From: Spinacia oleracea
Lineage: Eukaryota > Streptophyta > Magnoliopsida > Caryophyllales > Amaranthaceae
Assembly: GCF_020520425.1 (NCBI RefSeq)
Contig: NC_079492.1
Location: 69,307,671-69,371,670 of the forward strand
Length of the DNA stretch: 64,000 bases
Direction: 5' to 3'
The notes below the pieces were generated by a model. That model did no database searches and was not told the DNA's origin. It saw nothing but the letters and a program-made list of their open reading frames with translations. This document shows, piece by piece, positions 42,570 to 55,929 of this stretch; position 1 is the stretch's first letter; every line of letters starts with the position of its first letter. The position numbers and the translations under genes were made by a program.

Positions 42570-44744
42570 CTACTCTAACAGGACGTCCTCTAAAACACCT
42601 AAGGGGTATTTGACAGAACGGTCGGCCATTTGTAGAGTGATATTGGTAACTTTAAGCTCACCCATATTCAGTTTAGTACAGACAGACAAAGGCATGACAG
42701 ACACACTAGCACCTAGATCACATAAAGCTTTATCAATAAATACGGTGCCAATGTTACATGGGATGGAAAAACTCCCGGGGTCCTTAAGTTTAGGTGGAGA
42801 CTTGTTTTGCAAATAAGCACTATATTCCTCAGTGAAAGCTACAGTCTCTACCTCACAAAAAGCACGTTTCCTGGTCAAAATATCTTTCATGAATTTAGCA
42901 TAAGCAGGAACCTGTAAAATTAATTCAGTAAAAGGAACCGTTACCTGTAAATTTTTGACCACTTCCAAGAATCTGCCAAACTGCTTGTCTAGCTTATTCT
43001 TGAGTTGTCGGTTTGGGAAGGGGAGTGCAATAGGTGGTACTTGAATATCCGCCCCCTTCTTAACCTCAGTTGTAGCCTCATTCTCATTGACTACCTTTTC
43101 AGCTTCCTTTCCATCCATAACTATCTTCGGGATTTCCACACTGACCAGATCACTAGCAGACACCCCGGAATCAACCTCAACCGGCATAGAAGGACCATCA
43201 TAATCCCTACCACTCCTCAATGTAATTGCATTAGCAGTCTCCCTATTTTCGGGCTGTGAAGGAAGTTGGCCTGGTGGCCTCCCTGCAATAGTAGTAGCCA
43301 TCTATGCCAACTGTGTATCAATGATCTTGTTGTGAGCAATAAGAGCATCGATTTTTGCATCCTTTTCACTTAGAGATTTTTGCATTTGTAGCATCATGTT
43401 TCTCATCTCTACTAGCATAGGGTCAGGCTGTGTGGTTTGAGGTGGTGGTGGTGGAGGTGATGTGTGTTGTCTAGGGAACCCAGGTGGTCCACTAGACTGT
43501 TGGTTGTAGTTGTTCCGTGGTTGGTAGGGTTGGTATGGTTGTTGTGGTGGATGTTGGACTTGGTGAGGGTTCTGGATATTGTTGCTCCTGTAAGATAGTA
43601 GAGGGTTATTTTTGTAGCCCTCACTGTAAGAGTTGGAGAATGGGTTATTTTGTTTGTAGGATTGAAATGCGTGACATTGTTCAACAGAGCTCCTACATTT
43701 CGGTGCATAATGACCAGACATTCCACAACTTTCACAAACAGTAGCAGGTTGGGCACTCATAGCAGCTACACTAGCAGGTTGGGTAGATTGAGTATTGGCT
43801 GCTTGCATATTATCAAACTTATAGTGTAAAGCAGTCAATTGGGCAGTTAATTGTTCAATAGAATTTAAATCATGCTTACCACCCCTGTTAGATAGACCTC
43901 TAGGATTTCCATACTGGGCATTGTGAATGGCTATCTCCTCAATCACCTCCATAGCTCTAGGCACCTCAAGTTGCATGAACCTCCCACTGGAAGCTGAATC
44001 CAACAAACATCTAGACTCATTGCCCAGACCATTATAAAACTGCTGAATCAAGAACCAATCTTCCAAACCATGGTGCGGGCACTCTCTTTGCAAATCCTTG
44101 AATCTCTCCCAGACCTCGAACAAACTCTCATCCGCTTGTTGTGAGATACCTAATATCTGACCCCTCAGACGAGCCGTTTTCTCAGGTGGAAAATATTTAA
44201 CATAAAAAGCAAGAGCCAAGGATTCCCAATTATTGATTTTCAAAGCCGCCCAATTCAACCCATTAATCCACAGTTTAGCTTTCCCACTCAAAGAGAACGG
44301 GAAAAGTATCTCCATAGTCTGCTCCGGAGTCAATCCCTTTTGCTTGATGGTGGAACAATATTGGATAAAGGACTGAATGTGAAGATTCGGATCTTCACCT
44401 GGTTCCCCACCGTACTATCGTCTCTCGATCATGTTAATCAATGCAGGCTCAATCTTGAAGGTCTCAGCTGCAATGGAAGGCATGATCGCCTTTGGTAGCA
44501 CGGACAGACTTGGCTTAGAATAGTCCGTAAGCCGTGGGGTAGGTGGCGGTATCAGATTTTCGTCACCCATCTCTATCTCTGAAACTGAATCTGTATCTGA
44601 AGGAAAAAGATCGCCAATATTATGATCAGAATCAGAGTAATTCCCACACTGTGCAATGAATGTTCTTCGTCTACGAAAGGTTCTTTCGAGCTCAGGATCA
44701 AATGGAGTAAGATTACTAGTACCTACGGTCCTGGGCATAGACAA
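42570..44744 (-). pseudogene. Athila gag-protease of D1, two stops
   Basis: Gag begins with the ATG at 44742-44744 (PFDPELERTFRRRR), has a Gag core (LWINGLNWAALK, FYVKYFPPEKTARLRGQ), and a CCHC zinc knuckle CESCGMSGHYAPKC. A Pro/Gln-rich linker and an aspartic protease region with DLGASVSVMP follow. A TAG at 44415-44417 (shared with D2) and another at 43302-43304 (D1 only; D2 has CAG) interrupt it. It ends at 42570 with a frame break before pol. Confidence 0.92.
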
Positions 44745-44835
44745 AGACTACAAAAAAAATGTGAGATCCGAGTTCCTTGAGTAGTAACATACAATAATAT
44801 AGGATAAGCAATCAACAATAGAAAATAAAACCGTT

Positions 44836-44853
44836 TCCCCGGCAACGGCGCCA
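44836..44853 (-). other. Element D1 primer-binding site, tRNA-Asp type
   Basis: On the minus strand TGGCGCCGTTGCCGGGGA, 5 bp from LTR2. This is the tRNA-Asp-type site used by Athila-lineage elements. Confidence 0.9.
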
Positions 44854-44858
44854 AATTT

Positions 44859-46265
44859 TGACAAGCTAAAGTCGTATCACCTAATAAAAAATAACCTAAG
44901 GTCCACTAGCTAGGTAGCAAGGGAAGTCAGGATCGAATCCACAGGGAAAGAGGCGTTCTCTCTACTATCAATTAATTAATCTAGACTATTGTGAACAAAG
45001 TTGGTTGATGGTTTGTATACTAAGACTACGAACGAATATTAAACAAGAATGAATCAATATATTAAGGAATCTAGGGTATAGGTTTGCCAACAAATAATAA
45101 TCCAGGACATTGAACAATCACGATAATCAACAAAGTAATTTGTTAGACTAGCATGCTCTCTCAAGTCGATACTAATCATAGACTTAGAATTAACGGGCTC
45201 TCGCTACGTATTACCTCTAATTCTACCTATTGACACAAGCCTAAACATCAAATTGCATCTCTCGAATATTAATTTGATATTGCATAACTACCACAATTAA
45301 ACCTGCGCAAATCTAATTGTATAGTGAAATAAACCAATCAATAGGAATCAATCACAATGCCAACAATCATAATCATTCAATCATCCCTTCATATTATTCA
45401 TGGATCCCCAACCCTAGAAATTAAACTACTCAAGCATGTTGACAATAAACAAAGCAATAATCATAATTGAAAGCATTATTAAAGAAAGACAATGAATTGA
45501 AATAAGAAATAATACCTATTGAAGAACAAAGGAAAGTGAAAGCTTGAATTTTTATTGAGAATCAAACTAAGTGTTTTTGCATAAACTAGAGAGAAAATTA
45601 GGCTAAGGGGAATAATACTAAGCTTCAATACTAGAAAAATAAAGTGTTCTCTAAAAACAATTAAGGCTTGCTTATATAGTTTGCCCAAAATAAAGCCTAA
45701 AAAACGGAAAGAAAACTCGCGCATAAGTGCTGGGGGTTGGCGTCGCCCGATCGGGCGTCGCTTCGCCCGATCGGGCGATCCACTCGATAGTCGGCCCGAT
45801 CGGGCCAAAATCCGCCCGATCGGGCGGTTTGTGAACTCTCCACATAGCCTCCAGATTGACCGCCCGATCCGGATCGGGCGAGCTGCGCCCGATCGGGCGC
45901 GCGTTGATGAATCCAAATTGTTTATAATTCCGCCCGATGGTCGCATTTCGCCCTCAGCTTCCAGGGCGATTTGCAATCTTCAATGTAGCTCGCCCATATC
46001 ACTGAGTCTAACTCCCGGGGCTCAACCATAAGCATCCAAGGCTCCCGAAAGTCGACGATGGAGGTCCCGAACTTCTCGGACTCATATAGTGGCCTAGATC
46101 AACAATGAAACGGGTCTAAAACGACCAATTTCTCATAATCAAACCTGAAACTCAAGGCACACTCAATAACACACATTAGTACTAGAAACGGCTCCTAAGA
46201 GCACATTTGACACATAAAAGTACTAAGGGACGGGGGTAAAAATACTATATAAAACATGCATATCA
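44859..46265 (-). repeat. Element D LTR2 (middle, recombinant)
   Basis: 1407 bp, serving as 5' LTR of D1 and 3' LTR of D2. Its left part (to about 45575) carries LTR3-type variants and its right part (from about 45678) LTR1-type variants. Palindromes at 45744-45900, TATA at 45670-45679. Confidence 0.95.
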
Positions 46266-46277
46266 AACCTCCCCAAG

Positions 46278-47837
46278 CTAGATCCCTGCTTGTCCCTAAG
46301 CAAGGAAATCATCGATGAACACAAAACCAACTTCACCCCCCCGACATAATTCAAAATATAAAACATAATTCGAGGCAAAATCCAACAAGCATGCATCAAT
46401 GTTAACCAATCAAATTCATTCAATCGCCAATCCACCTTAACAATCGTCACGCAAAGCGAACCACAAGTGTACAATGGAATTCAAGACTAGTGCTCACACA
46501 CTCGTCACTCATTTATGTGGCGGATAAAAAATGTACCCGTTCGCTCCCCTCCCAACATATATGTGTACAATGCCCTCCCAAACTCACAACACTCGTGTGT
46601 CTAGAAAAACATGCACTCAACCTAGTAGTCGACTCGGAATGTGTCATGTCATAACTTGCATTGATAAACAACTACTTTCACATTAATACAACTCTATGCA
46701 CAAAGGTCGGAAGGTCTTTCAAGTTTGTAATGATAGGCTTAGGTAAGGGTGCGGTAAATTTGGGTAAAATGTGAGCTTAAAGCCTTGGCTTTGGGGAGCA
46801 TAAATCCTAGCAAATCCATGATCAACCACAAATGATGACCACAATCTCCCACTCAACACATGAATAAAAACAACAAACAACCACACTATACTTTCTTGCC
46901 TTGATTTCACAATTATAACCAATCACTCATGAAGATAAGAAATTATAATACCGGAGTGACAAAAGCTTGAATTATCTTGAGAATAACGGTTTTTTTTTTT
47001 TTTTTTTTTCTTACTTAATCTCATTTTTTTTTCTTTTGGAACCTTCACACAATTTTTTTTTATTCTCCTCATCTCATTCATTTTTCATCTCATTTTTTCA
47101 ACAACAATCATGATAAGAAGAACTTCCCTTTTCAATACTCAATATGCTCAAAATGTACCACGCTACAACTCCCTCACCTCACTACTATTAGCTCCCCCAA
47201 GCTAGGCTTGGGACTAGTAACCAATGGGGAATTTACGGGCTTGTAATGTGGTTAGTCACCGAATAAATGGCACAAGCACAACATGGGTAGAAAAAGAGGG
47301 AACAAACGTATCTAATTTCATCTGAAGGCTACCTAAATAGAAAACAAATGCCTTCGTCCTCCACAATGTGCATGTATATGAGTCATAAAACATTACTAAT
47401 AAATACTCAAAATCAATGGCACACCAGGAAGCTATCACACATCCTAACCAAGTCAACTAGTCAAGCACCAAGTCCACAAGTAGTTAGTCGGAGTTGACTC
47501 ATGTTTAGGCATCAAAGCAATCGAACATCAAATCATGGCTAACACATCTACATTGCCCATCATCAAATACCAAGAATCAAAACAATTTTCAATCAAAGGG
47601 GCACAGGGAAGCATGATTTTGCATTCATCGGAACGTATTTTTGTATTTTTTTTTTCAAAGCAATAAACTAATCTAGAAAGCATTAAACACACCAAAGAAA
47701 CACACCAAAATAAAGAAATGCGAAAAGAAAAGAAAAACATACCTACAATGTACAAGTAATGTGAAACCCTCCCCAAACCAAATCAGACAATGTCCTCATT
47801 GGCTCAAGGGTATCGAACCAACTCGATCTCATCTCCA
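46278..47837 (-). other. Element D2 3' non-coding region
   Basis: Near-identical to 35206-36763. Polypurine tract at 46266-46277. Confidence 0.75.
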
Positions 47838-49293
47838 TCATTGACGGCCATTGCCGCCATCATCATCATCATCATCATCATCATCACCATCATCTCGGCC
47901 ACCATGCCCACTAGGACCCGCTCCCCACCCTCCGTACTGGGTGGGTGTGAAGGTGCCCATAGAACCCGGAGCTCCATATCCCTCCGCGGGATAGGTATAC
48001 CAGGTAGGGTGCTCGTAATCTGGGGCAATATAGCCCTGCCTGGCATACTGATCATAAAATGGGAACATGGTCCTCTGGTGATCAGCTGCGAACTCCCGGA
48101 ACCCGAGCTCAAGTCTGCTCAACCTCTCATCAATGGACCCCTGCTCCTCATGTACTACCGGGCGACCCTGGGGCCTCCCCGTGTCTCGACGCCCCCTCCT
48201 AAAGTAGGTGTGAGGCTCTGGCTGGTACTGATGGGGCTCTGGCTGAGGGTCAGGCTGAGGCTGGGGGTCAGGCTGAGGCTCTTGCTCAAATCCAACAAAT
48301 AAGTAATGAGCCTGACCGGTTCTGAAACTAGTGCGGCCCTGAGGGCCAGGCAAGGTGAAAAGCCTGTTTCCCTCGAACATCCAGTACATGGCTCCCGGCC
48401 TAAATAACCCATGCTCCCCCTGTAGCCTACGGAGCCCAGCAAAATAAGCCAAATCAAGCAAGTTGCTATCCAGAACTGGAGTCTGGTTAGCCTCAGTAAA
48501 GTTGGCCGTGGCCATGGCTATGTGGGTGATCAACCCACCAATGGTAATTTTGGTAGTATGTGTGGAAGTGGCTATGGAGTAAAATTGAGAGGCCATATGA
48601 TGTGCAAGGTTCATTTTGTAGCTCTCCTCTCCTTCTGAAACGTAGCCACCTAGGATCTCTAGCTCCGTACTCCTAATATTCTGGGTCTCATCCGTACCAA
48701 AGATTGTAAATCCTAGGAACCTGTAAAAGACAATGGGTACCGGGTGTTGTATCTTGGAAGCATGCAAATGTTGCATACTCCCGGGATTAGCATTGCCCGT
48801 AAGCTTTCCCCACATGGTGCAGTTATTATGGGTCTCCTTAGGTTTCCTACTATATGTGGTAGACAATCCAAAAATCCTACCAAAATCAGCTAAACTCATG
48901 GTGTAGGTTCGGTTCATCACACGAAATTGAACCGATGACACGGTTCGATAACCATCGTAGCACATTAAAACTACTCAAAAATTCTAGAGTCAACCGTCTA
49001 AATGTGAGACGGAGCATACTATACATGTTACTCATACCAACACCAACAAAAACACGTTTGACATCACGCTCAATTCCCATTTCATGCAAGGATTTTTGAC
49101 ATATAAAGCGAGTAGGGATTACCTCCCTCAATTTGAGGTGCATGAATCGTGCTCGTTGCTCCTCCGTAATAAAGATGACATCCAGAAAATTCGTGTCGGG
49201 CTCGAATTGCGGCGGCGGAGGTGGTGGTGTCGGTTCCCGAGCTCGGCTCGTGGAAGCTTCATGTGCATTTCCTTTGTGGTCGGTTTGCCATTG
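47838..49293 (-). pseudogene. Element D2 third ORF (Athila ORF-1-like), frameshifted
   Basis: Second copy of the D1 third ORF with the same frame breaks. The main frame is 375 residues because the acidic tail has nine Asp instead of ten (one fewer ATC triplet near 47875). Confidence 0.7.
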
Positions 49294-49581
49294 ATGAAAA
49301 ATCTGAATTTTTTTGAGTTTTTGAGCTTTTTGGGTGAATTTGGGGATTTTGTGGGGATGAGAGAAAACTCAAATCGGTTAGGTGTAGGTTGTAGAGGATG
49401 ATGAGAGGATGATTTTGATGAAAAAATTGTTGAATTTGGTGGAGATTTGAGGGAGATATGGTGGTTGGAAGTTTTTGGAAGTTGGGGTTTAATGGAGGAG
49501 GTGAGAGAAAGTTAGGTTGAAGATGAAGAGGAAGTGAAGAAAGAAAGGGGAAACCGTGGTTTAATCGCTGAAATCGCGTCT

Positions 49582-50017
49582 CGCTCGATCGGGCGACTTT
49601 CCGCCCGATCGGGCGGGATGCGATCCTTTTCTTTTCATGCGTGCGCGCCCGATCGGGCGCACCTCGCCTGATCCGGATCGGGCGATTTGCGAATGCTCAT
49701 TTTCTTGACTTTTCCTGCCCAGAATCATCCTTGACTTTTCCTCGAAATTTTCATCAACCGCCCGATCGGGCAAAATAATTTCGCCCGATTGGGCGTTCCA
49801 CTCGCCTTCTGCGCTCGATCGGGCAAACAATCGCCCGACTCGGGCGTTCCACTCGCCAGACCGCCCGATCGGGCAAAATAATTTCGCCCGATCGAGCATT
49901 CCACTCGCCAGACCGCCCGATCGGGCATGCTGCGCCCGATTGGGCAGAAATGAAATGCATGAAACTCATCCGTGCGCGCCCGATCGGGCGCACCTCGCCC
50001 GATTCGGATCGGGCGGT
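49582..50017. repeat. CCCGATCGGG palindrome cluster, D2 copy
   Basis: Matches 38511-38946 almost base for base. Flanks are the same: pol on one side (50357), pyrimidine-rich leader and third ORF on the other. Confidence 0.92.
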
Positions 50018-50356
50018 TTGCAGCGTGCTTGGCCTTGTGCGTAATTTCACTTTCTCGAACTTGGAGCTTTAGGCCTGCACATTATTAAACACCCAAACAG
50101 CATAATGCCCTCTTCTCGCCTCACTAACACCAAAAACAATACTTAAATACACTTAGGTATGGGAAATACTAACTAAGCACACAAAAATAGAATAAAAAAA
50201 ATCAAACATATACTACTAAAGCGATAAAATACGGGTTGCCTCCCGCAAAGCGCCGGTTTATTTCTAGGTCCCGCTCGACCTTGTTACCTTGAATATGCAG
50301 TCTATGAGGCGGAGGGATTGAGGTGATGGACCTCAACCACTCCTACAGTAGCCCCA

Positions 50357-53300
50357 TCATGTATACAACTTCAGACGTTGCCCGTTGACCTTGAATCGTT
50401 CACCATTCTCATTCTCTACTTCAACAGACCCAAACTTGCTTACCATAGTCACGGTGAACGGCCCAGACCACCTAGACTTAAGTTTTCCAGGAAATAACTT
50501 AAGCCTAGAGTTAAAAAGTAGAACCTTGTCGCCCACCGAGAACTCTCTATGCAAAATGTGATTGTCGTGCCACTTCTTGGTCTTTTCCTTGTAAATCCGG
50601 GCACTATCATAGGCTTGTAGTCGGAATTCATCGAGCTCACCCAATTGAAGTAACCGCTTCTCACCGGCTAGCTTTGCATCCATGTTGAGCTGTTTGATTG
50701 CCCAATAAGCCTTGTACTCCATTTCTACTGGTAAGTGACACGCCTTGCCATACACCAACCGATACGGGGAGGTACCAATAGGTGTCTTAAAGGCGGTTCT
50801 GTATGCCCATAGAGTATCATCTAGCTTATCGCTCCAAACCTTCCTAGACTTCGCCACCACTTTCTCAAGGATAGATTTGATCTCTCGGCTGGAGACCTCG
50901 ACTTGACCACTCGTCTGAGGATGGTAGGCTAGCCCAGTGCGGTGATAAACCCCATACTTGCGCAGGAGCGCATCCAGATGCCTCTCATGGAAGTGTGACC
51001 CTCCATCACTGATCAAAGCGCGCGGAACCCCAAATCTAGGAAAAATGATCTTCTTGAACAGGGAGATGACTGTCTTAGCATCGTTAGTAGGTGAGGCAAC
51101 GACTTCCACCCACTTTGACACATAATCTACAGCAACAAGGATATACAAGTTACCCTTGGACGATGGGAATGGTCCCATGTAATCAATTCCCCACACATAA
51201 AAAATCTTAACCTCAAGGATCCCGTTCTGTGGCATCTCATACCTCCTCGAAATAGTGCCGGCCCTCTGGCACGCATCACAAGCCATAATAAAAGCCTGTG
51301 CATCCTTGAACATAGTAGGCCAGTAAAAACCACATTGTGATAACTTAGCGTTTGTTTTAGACGGTCCATGGTGACCACCATAAGGTGAAGAATGACACCT
51401 ACTGATAACACCTTGAACTTCCCATTCTGGAATACAACGCTTGTACAACCCTTCAGCAGTCTCACGAAACAAATAAGGGTCGTCCCAAAAGTAAAACCGG
51501 ACATCATGTAGGAATTTCTTCTTCTGTTGATATGAAAGATCGGCCGGAAGAATTCTCCCCACAATGTAGTTAGCAAAATCTGCGAACCATGGTGACTGAC
51601 TGGCAAGTGCAAGTAAATGATCATCCGGAAATGAATCATCAATCGGTGTAGATCCCTTACCATCGTCATACCTCAATCTAGACAAGTGATCTGCAACCAC
51701 ATTCTCAGCCCCTTTCTTGTCGCGGATCTCTAGATCGAACTCCTGTAGCAGTAGTATCCATCGAATAAGCCTAGGCTTGGCTTCTTTCTTAGAGAGCAGA
51801 TACTTAAGGGCCGCATGGTCAGTATAGACTATCACCTTGGATCCAATCAGATAGGTGCGGAATTTATCCAAGGCATAGACTATAGCTAGAAGCTCCTTCT
51901 CAGTAGTAGCATAATTAACTTGAGCTTCATCTAAGGTCTTACTTGCATAATAGATGGCATGTAAAACCTTCTCCTTTCTCTGACCCATAACTGCCCCAAC
52001 TGCATAATCACTTGCATCACACATTATCTCAAACGGAAGATCCCATTCGGGAGAACGAATGATGGGAGCCGAAATCAGTGCCTGTTTAATCCTGTCAAAG
52101 GCTTCAAGACAAGCATCAGTAAACAAAAACGGGGCATCCTTGAGGAGGAGTTGGGTAAGTGGTTTAACAATTTTAGAAAAATCCTTGATAAAGCGGCGAT
52201 AAAACCCCGCATGACCAAGAAAACTTCTAACACCCTTCACATTAACTGGAGGGGGTAATTGTTCAATCACTTGGACCTTAGCTCGATCCACCTGAATGCC
52301 CTTATCAGATATCAAATGTCCCAAAACCACCCCTTCAGTAACCATGAAATGACACTTTTCCCAGTTCAAGACTAAATTGCACTCTTCACATCTTTTCAAA
52401 ACTTTAGTCAGATTTAGCAAGCAAGAATCAAAAGAAGTACCATAGACGCTAAAATCATCCATAAACACTTCCATGATAGACTCAATAAAATCAGAAAAGA
52501 TACTCATCATGCTACGTTGGAAAGTAGCAGGTGCATTACACAGACCAAAAGGCATCCTACGATATGCAAAGGTACCATAGGGACAGGTGAAGCTGGTCTT
52601 TTCCTGGTCGTCTGGATGTATGGGATTTTGAAAGAAACCAGAATAACCATCCAGATAACAGAAAAACTTGTGACAGGCTAGCCTTTCTAACATTTGATTA
52701 ATGAAGGGAAGGGGAAAATGGTCCTTTTTAGTAGCAACATTAAGACGCCTATAATCAATGCACATGCGCCAACCTGTGACTACCCTAGTTGGTATCAACT
52801 CATTTTTTTCATTTCTCACCACAGTTGTCCCCCCTTTCTTAGGCACTACCTGAACAGAACTCACCCACTTAGAATCAGACACAGCATACACAATACCCGC
52901 ATCAAGCAATTTCATAACTTCAGCTTTTACAACATCTTGCATGACAGGGTTCAAACGACGCTGGGGTTGGATGCATGGTTTATAATTTTCATCTAGATGT
53001 ATCCTATGCATACAAAAGTCAGGGCTAATACCCTTTAAATCATCAATACTGTACCCAATGGCCTTTTTGTGCCTTCTCAACACAATAAGAAGTTGGGATA
53101 ACTGGTCTGCATCAAGTGCAGTACTGACGATCACAGGGCAAAGTTGTTCATTATCTAAAAACGCATACTTAAGGTTAGCAGGAAGAGGCTTAAGTTCGGG
53201 TTTCTTTACCTCTTTAACAGAACAAACCGGCCGAACTAACCTCTTCAATTTGGTGCTCTCTGGCTCAGATTCTCCACCATTAAGAGCCAACTCTAGAGCA

Positions 53301-53602
53301 TCCACTTCAGCACTCCAAGAACTGCTATCACCTGCAGAAGACTCACAACAAAGCACTGCCTCCAAAGGGTCTCTTTCGAGAACTTGGGAGACGTTATCAC
53401 GAGTAATAAAGTCAACTACATCTATGCGATAGCATTGTTCCTCCTCTAGCATGGGACTTTTTAAGGCACTGTTTAGATTAAAAGTCACCTTATCATCCCC
53501 AACAGACAATGTCAATTTCCCACTTTTAACATCAATTACCGCCCCCGCCGTGTGAAGGAAGGGTCTACCTAAGATTATGGGAATTTGAGAATCCTCCTGC
53601 AT
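50357..53602 (-). CDS. Athila pol polyprotein of D2 (RT, RNase H, integrase)
   Basis: 1081 residues, same domains and catalytic residues as D1: FMDD, RNase H acids, zinc region, integrase D-35-E. Replacements relative to D1 include Ser for Cys after the RT TFQR motif, Met for Leu in the RNase H region, and Ser for Asn after the integrase Glu. The one-base frame break from gag-protease is shared. Expression as a Gag-Pol fusion would need a frameshift. Confidence 0.93.
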   Translation of the reverse strand: MQEDSQIPIILGRPFLHTAGAVIDVKSGKLTLSVGDDKVTFNLNSALKSPMLEEEQCYRIDVVDFITRDNVSQVLERDPLEAVLCCESSAGDSSSWSAEVDALELALNGGESEPESTKLKRLVRPVCSVKEVKKPELKPLPANLKYAFLDNEQLCPVIVSTALDADQLSQLLIVLRRHKKAIGYSIDDLKGISPDFCMHRIHLDENYKPCIQPQRRLNPVMQDVVKAEVMKLLDAGIVYAVSDSKWVSSVQVVPKKGGTTVVRNEKNELIPTRVVTGWRMCIDYRRLNVATKKDHFPLPFINQMLERLACHKFFCYLDGYSGFFQNPIHPDDQEKTSFTCPYGTFAYRRMPFGLCNAPATFQRSMMSIFSDFIESIMEVFMDDFSVYGTSFDSCLLNLTKVLKRCEECNLVLNWEKCHFMVTEGVVLGHLISDKGIQVDRAKVQVIEQLPPPVNVKGVRSFLGHAGFYRRFIKDFSKIVKPLTQLLLKDAPFLFTDACLEAFDRIKQALISAPIIRSPEWDLPFEIMCDASDYAVGAVMGQRKEKVLHAIYYASKTLDEAQVNYATTEKELLAIVYALDKFRTYLIGSKVIVYTDHAALKYLLSKKEAKPRLIRWILLLQEFDLEIRDKKGAENVVADHLSRLRYDDGKGSTPIDDSFPDDHLLALASQSPWFADFANYIVGRILPADLSYQQKKKFLHDVRFYFWDDPYLFRETAEGLYKRCIPEWEVQGVISRCHSSPYGGHHGPSKTNAKLSQCGFYWPTMFKDAQAFIMACDACQRAGTISRRYEMPQNGILEVKIFYVWGIDYMGPFPSSKGNLYILVAVDYVSKWVEVVASPTNDAKTVISLFKKIIFPRFGVPRALISDGGSHFHERHLDALLRKYGVYHRTGLAYHPQTSGQVEVSSREIKSILEKVVAKSRKVWSDKLDDTLWAYRTAFKTPIGTSPYRLVYGKACHLPVEMEYKAYWAIKQLNMDAKLAGEKRLLQLGELDEFRLQAYDSARIYKEKTKKWHDNHILHREFSVGDKVLLFNSRLKLFPGKLKSRWSGPFTVTMVSKFGSVEVENENGERFKVNGQRLKLYT

Positions 53603-53640
53603 GTCTAATACTACAAAGTCTACAGGTATATAGAATTTAC

Positions 53641-55815
53641 CTACTCTAACAGGACGTCCTCTAAAACACCTAAGGGGTATTTGACAGAACGGTCGGCCAT
53701 TTCTAGAGTGATATTGGTAACTTTAAGCTCACCCATATTCAGTTTAGTACAGACAGACAAAGGCATGACAGACACACTAGCACCTAGATCACATAAAGCT
53801 TTATCAATAAATACGGTGCCAATGTTACATGGGATGGAAAAACTCCCGGGGTCCTTAAGTTTAGGTGGAGACTTGTTTTGCAAATAAGCACTATATTCCT
53901 CAGTGAAAGCTACAGTCTCTACCTCACAAAAAGCACGTTTCCTGGTCAAAATATCTTTCATGAATTTAGCATAAGCAGGAACCTGTAAAATTAATTCAGT
54001 AAAAGGAACCGTTACCTGTAAATTTTTGACCACTTCCAAGAATCTGCCAAACTGCTTGTCTAGCTTATTCTTGAGTTGTCGGTTTGGGAAGGGGAGTGCA
54101 ATAGGTGGTACTTGAATATCCGCCCCCTTCTTAACCTCAGTTGTAGCCTCATTCTCATTGACTACCTTTTCAGCTTCCTTTCCATCCATAACTATCTTCG
54201 GGATTTCCACACTGACCAGATCACTAGCAGACACCCCGGAATCAACCTCAACCGGCATAGAAGGACCATCATAATCCCTACCACTCCTCAATGTAATTGC
54301 ATTAGCAGTCTCCCTATTTTCGGGCTGTGAAGGAAGTTGGCCTGGTGGCCTCCCTGCAATAGTAGTAGCCATCTGTGCCAACTGTGTATCAATGATCTTG
54401 TTGTGAGCAATAAGAGCATCGATTTTTGCATCCTTTTCACTTAGAGATTTTTGCATTTGTAGCATCATGTTTCTCATCTCTACTAGCATAGGGTCAGGCT
54501 GTGTGGTTTGAGGTGGTGGTGGTGGAGGTGATGTGTGTTGTCTAGGGAACCCAGGTGGTCCACTAGACTGTTGGTTGTAGTTGTTCCGTGGTTGGTAGGG
54601 TTGGTATGGTTGTTGTGGTGGATGTTGGACTTGGTGAGGGTTCTGGATATTGTTGCTCCTGTAAGATAGTAGAGGGTTATTTTTGTAGCCCTCACTGTAA
54701 GAGTTGGAGAATGGGTTATTTTGTTTGTAGGATTGAAATGCGTGACATTGTTCAACAGAGCTCCTACATTTCGGTGCATAATGACCAGACATTCCACAAC
54801 TTTCACAAACAGTAGCAGGTTGGGCACTCATAGCAGCTACACTAGCAGGTTGGGTAGATTGAGTATTGGCTGCTTGCATATTATCAAACTTATAGTGTAA
54901 AGCAGTCAATTGGGCAGTTAATTGTTCAATAGAATTTAAATCATGCTTACCACCCCTGTTAGATAGACCTCTAGGATTTCCATACTGGGCATTGTGAATG
55001 GCTATCTCCTCAATCACCTCCATAGCTCTAGGCACCTCAAGTTGCATGAACCTCCCACTGGAAGCTGAATCCAACAAACATCTAGACTCATTGCCCAGAC
55101 CATTATAAAACTGCTGAATCAAGAACCAATCTTCCAAACCATGGTGCGGGCACTCTCTTTGCAAATCCTTGAATCTCTCCCAGACCTCGAACAAACTCTC
55201 ATCCGCTTGTTGTGAGATACCTAATATCTGACCCCTCAGACGAGCCGTTTTCTCAGGTGGAAAATATTTAACATAAAAAGCAAGAGCCAAGGATTCCCAA
55301 TTATTGATTTTCAAAGCCGCCCAATTCAACCCATTAATCCACAGTTTAGCTTTCCCACTCAAAGAGAACGGGAAAAGTATCTCCATAGTCTGCTCCGGAG
55401 TCAATCCCTTTTGCTTGATGGTGGAACAATATTGGATAAAGGACTGAATGTGAAGATTCGGATCTTCACCTGGTTCCCCACCGTACTATCGTCTCTCGAT
55501 CATGTTAATCAATGCAGGCTCAATCTTGAAGGTCTCAGCTGCAATGGAAGGCATGATCGCCTTTGGTAGCACGGACAGACTTGGCTTAGAATAGTCCGTA
55601 AGCCGTGGGGTAGGTGGCGGTATCAGATTTTCGTCACCCATCTCTATCTCTGAAACTGAATCTGTATCTGAAGGAAAAAGATCGCCAATATTATGATCAG
55701 AATCAGAGTAATTCCCACACTGTGCAATGAATGTTCTTCGTCTACGAAAGGTTCTTTCGAGCTCAGGATCAAATGGAGTAAGATTACTAGTACCTACGGT
55801 CCTGGGCATAGACAA
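53641..55815 (-). pseudogene. Athila gag-protease of D2, one stop
   Basis: Same protein as in D1. Only the TAG at 55486-55488 interrupts it, so a 587-residue open frame remains from 55404 to 53641. This frame holds most of the Gag core, the CCHC knuckle and the protease DLGAS. The CAG at the place of the D1-specific stop is retained. Confidence 0.92.
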
Positions 55816-55906
55816 AGACTACAAAAAAAATGTGAGATCCGAGTTCCTTGAGTAGTAACATACAATAATATAGGATAAGCAATCAACAATAGAAAATAAA
55901 ACCGTT

Positions 55907-55924
55907 TCCCCGGCAACGGCGCCA
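55907..55924 (-). other. Element D2 primer-binding site, tRNA-Asp type
   Basis: TGGCGCCGTTGCCGGGGA on the minus strand, 5 bp from LTR3, identical to D1. Confidence 0.9.
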
Positions 55925-55929
55925 AATTT

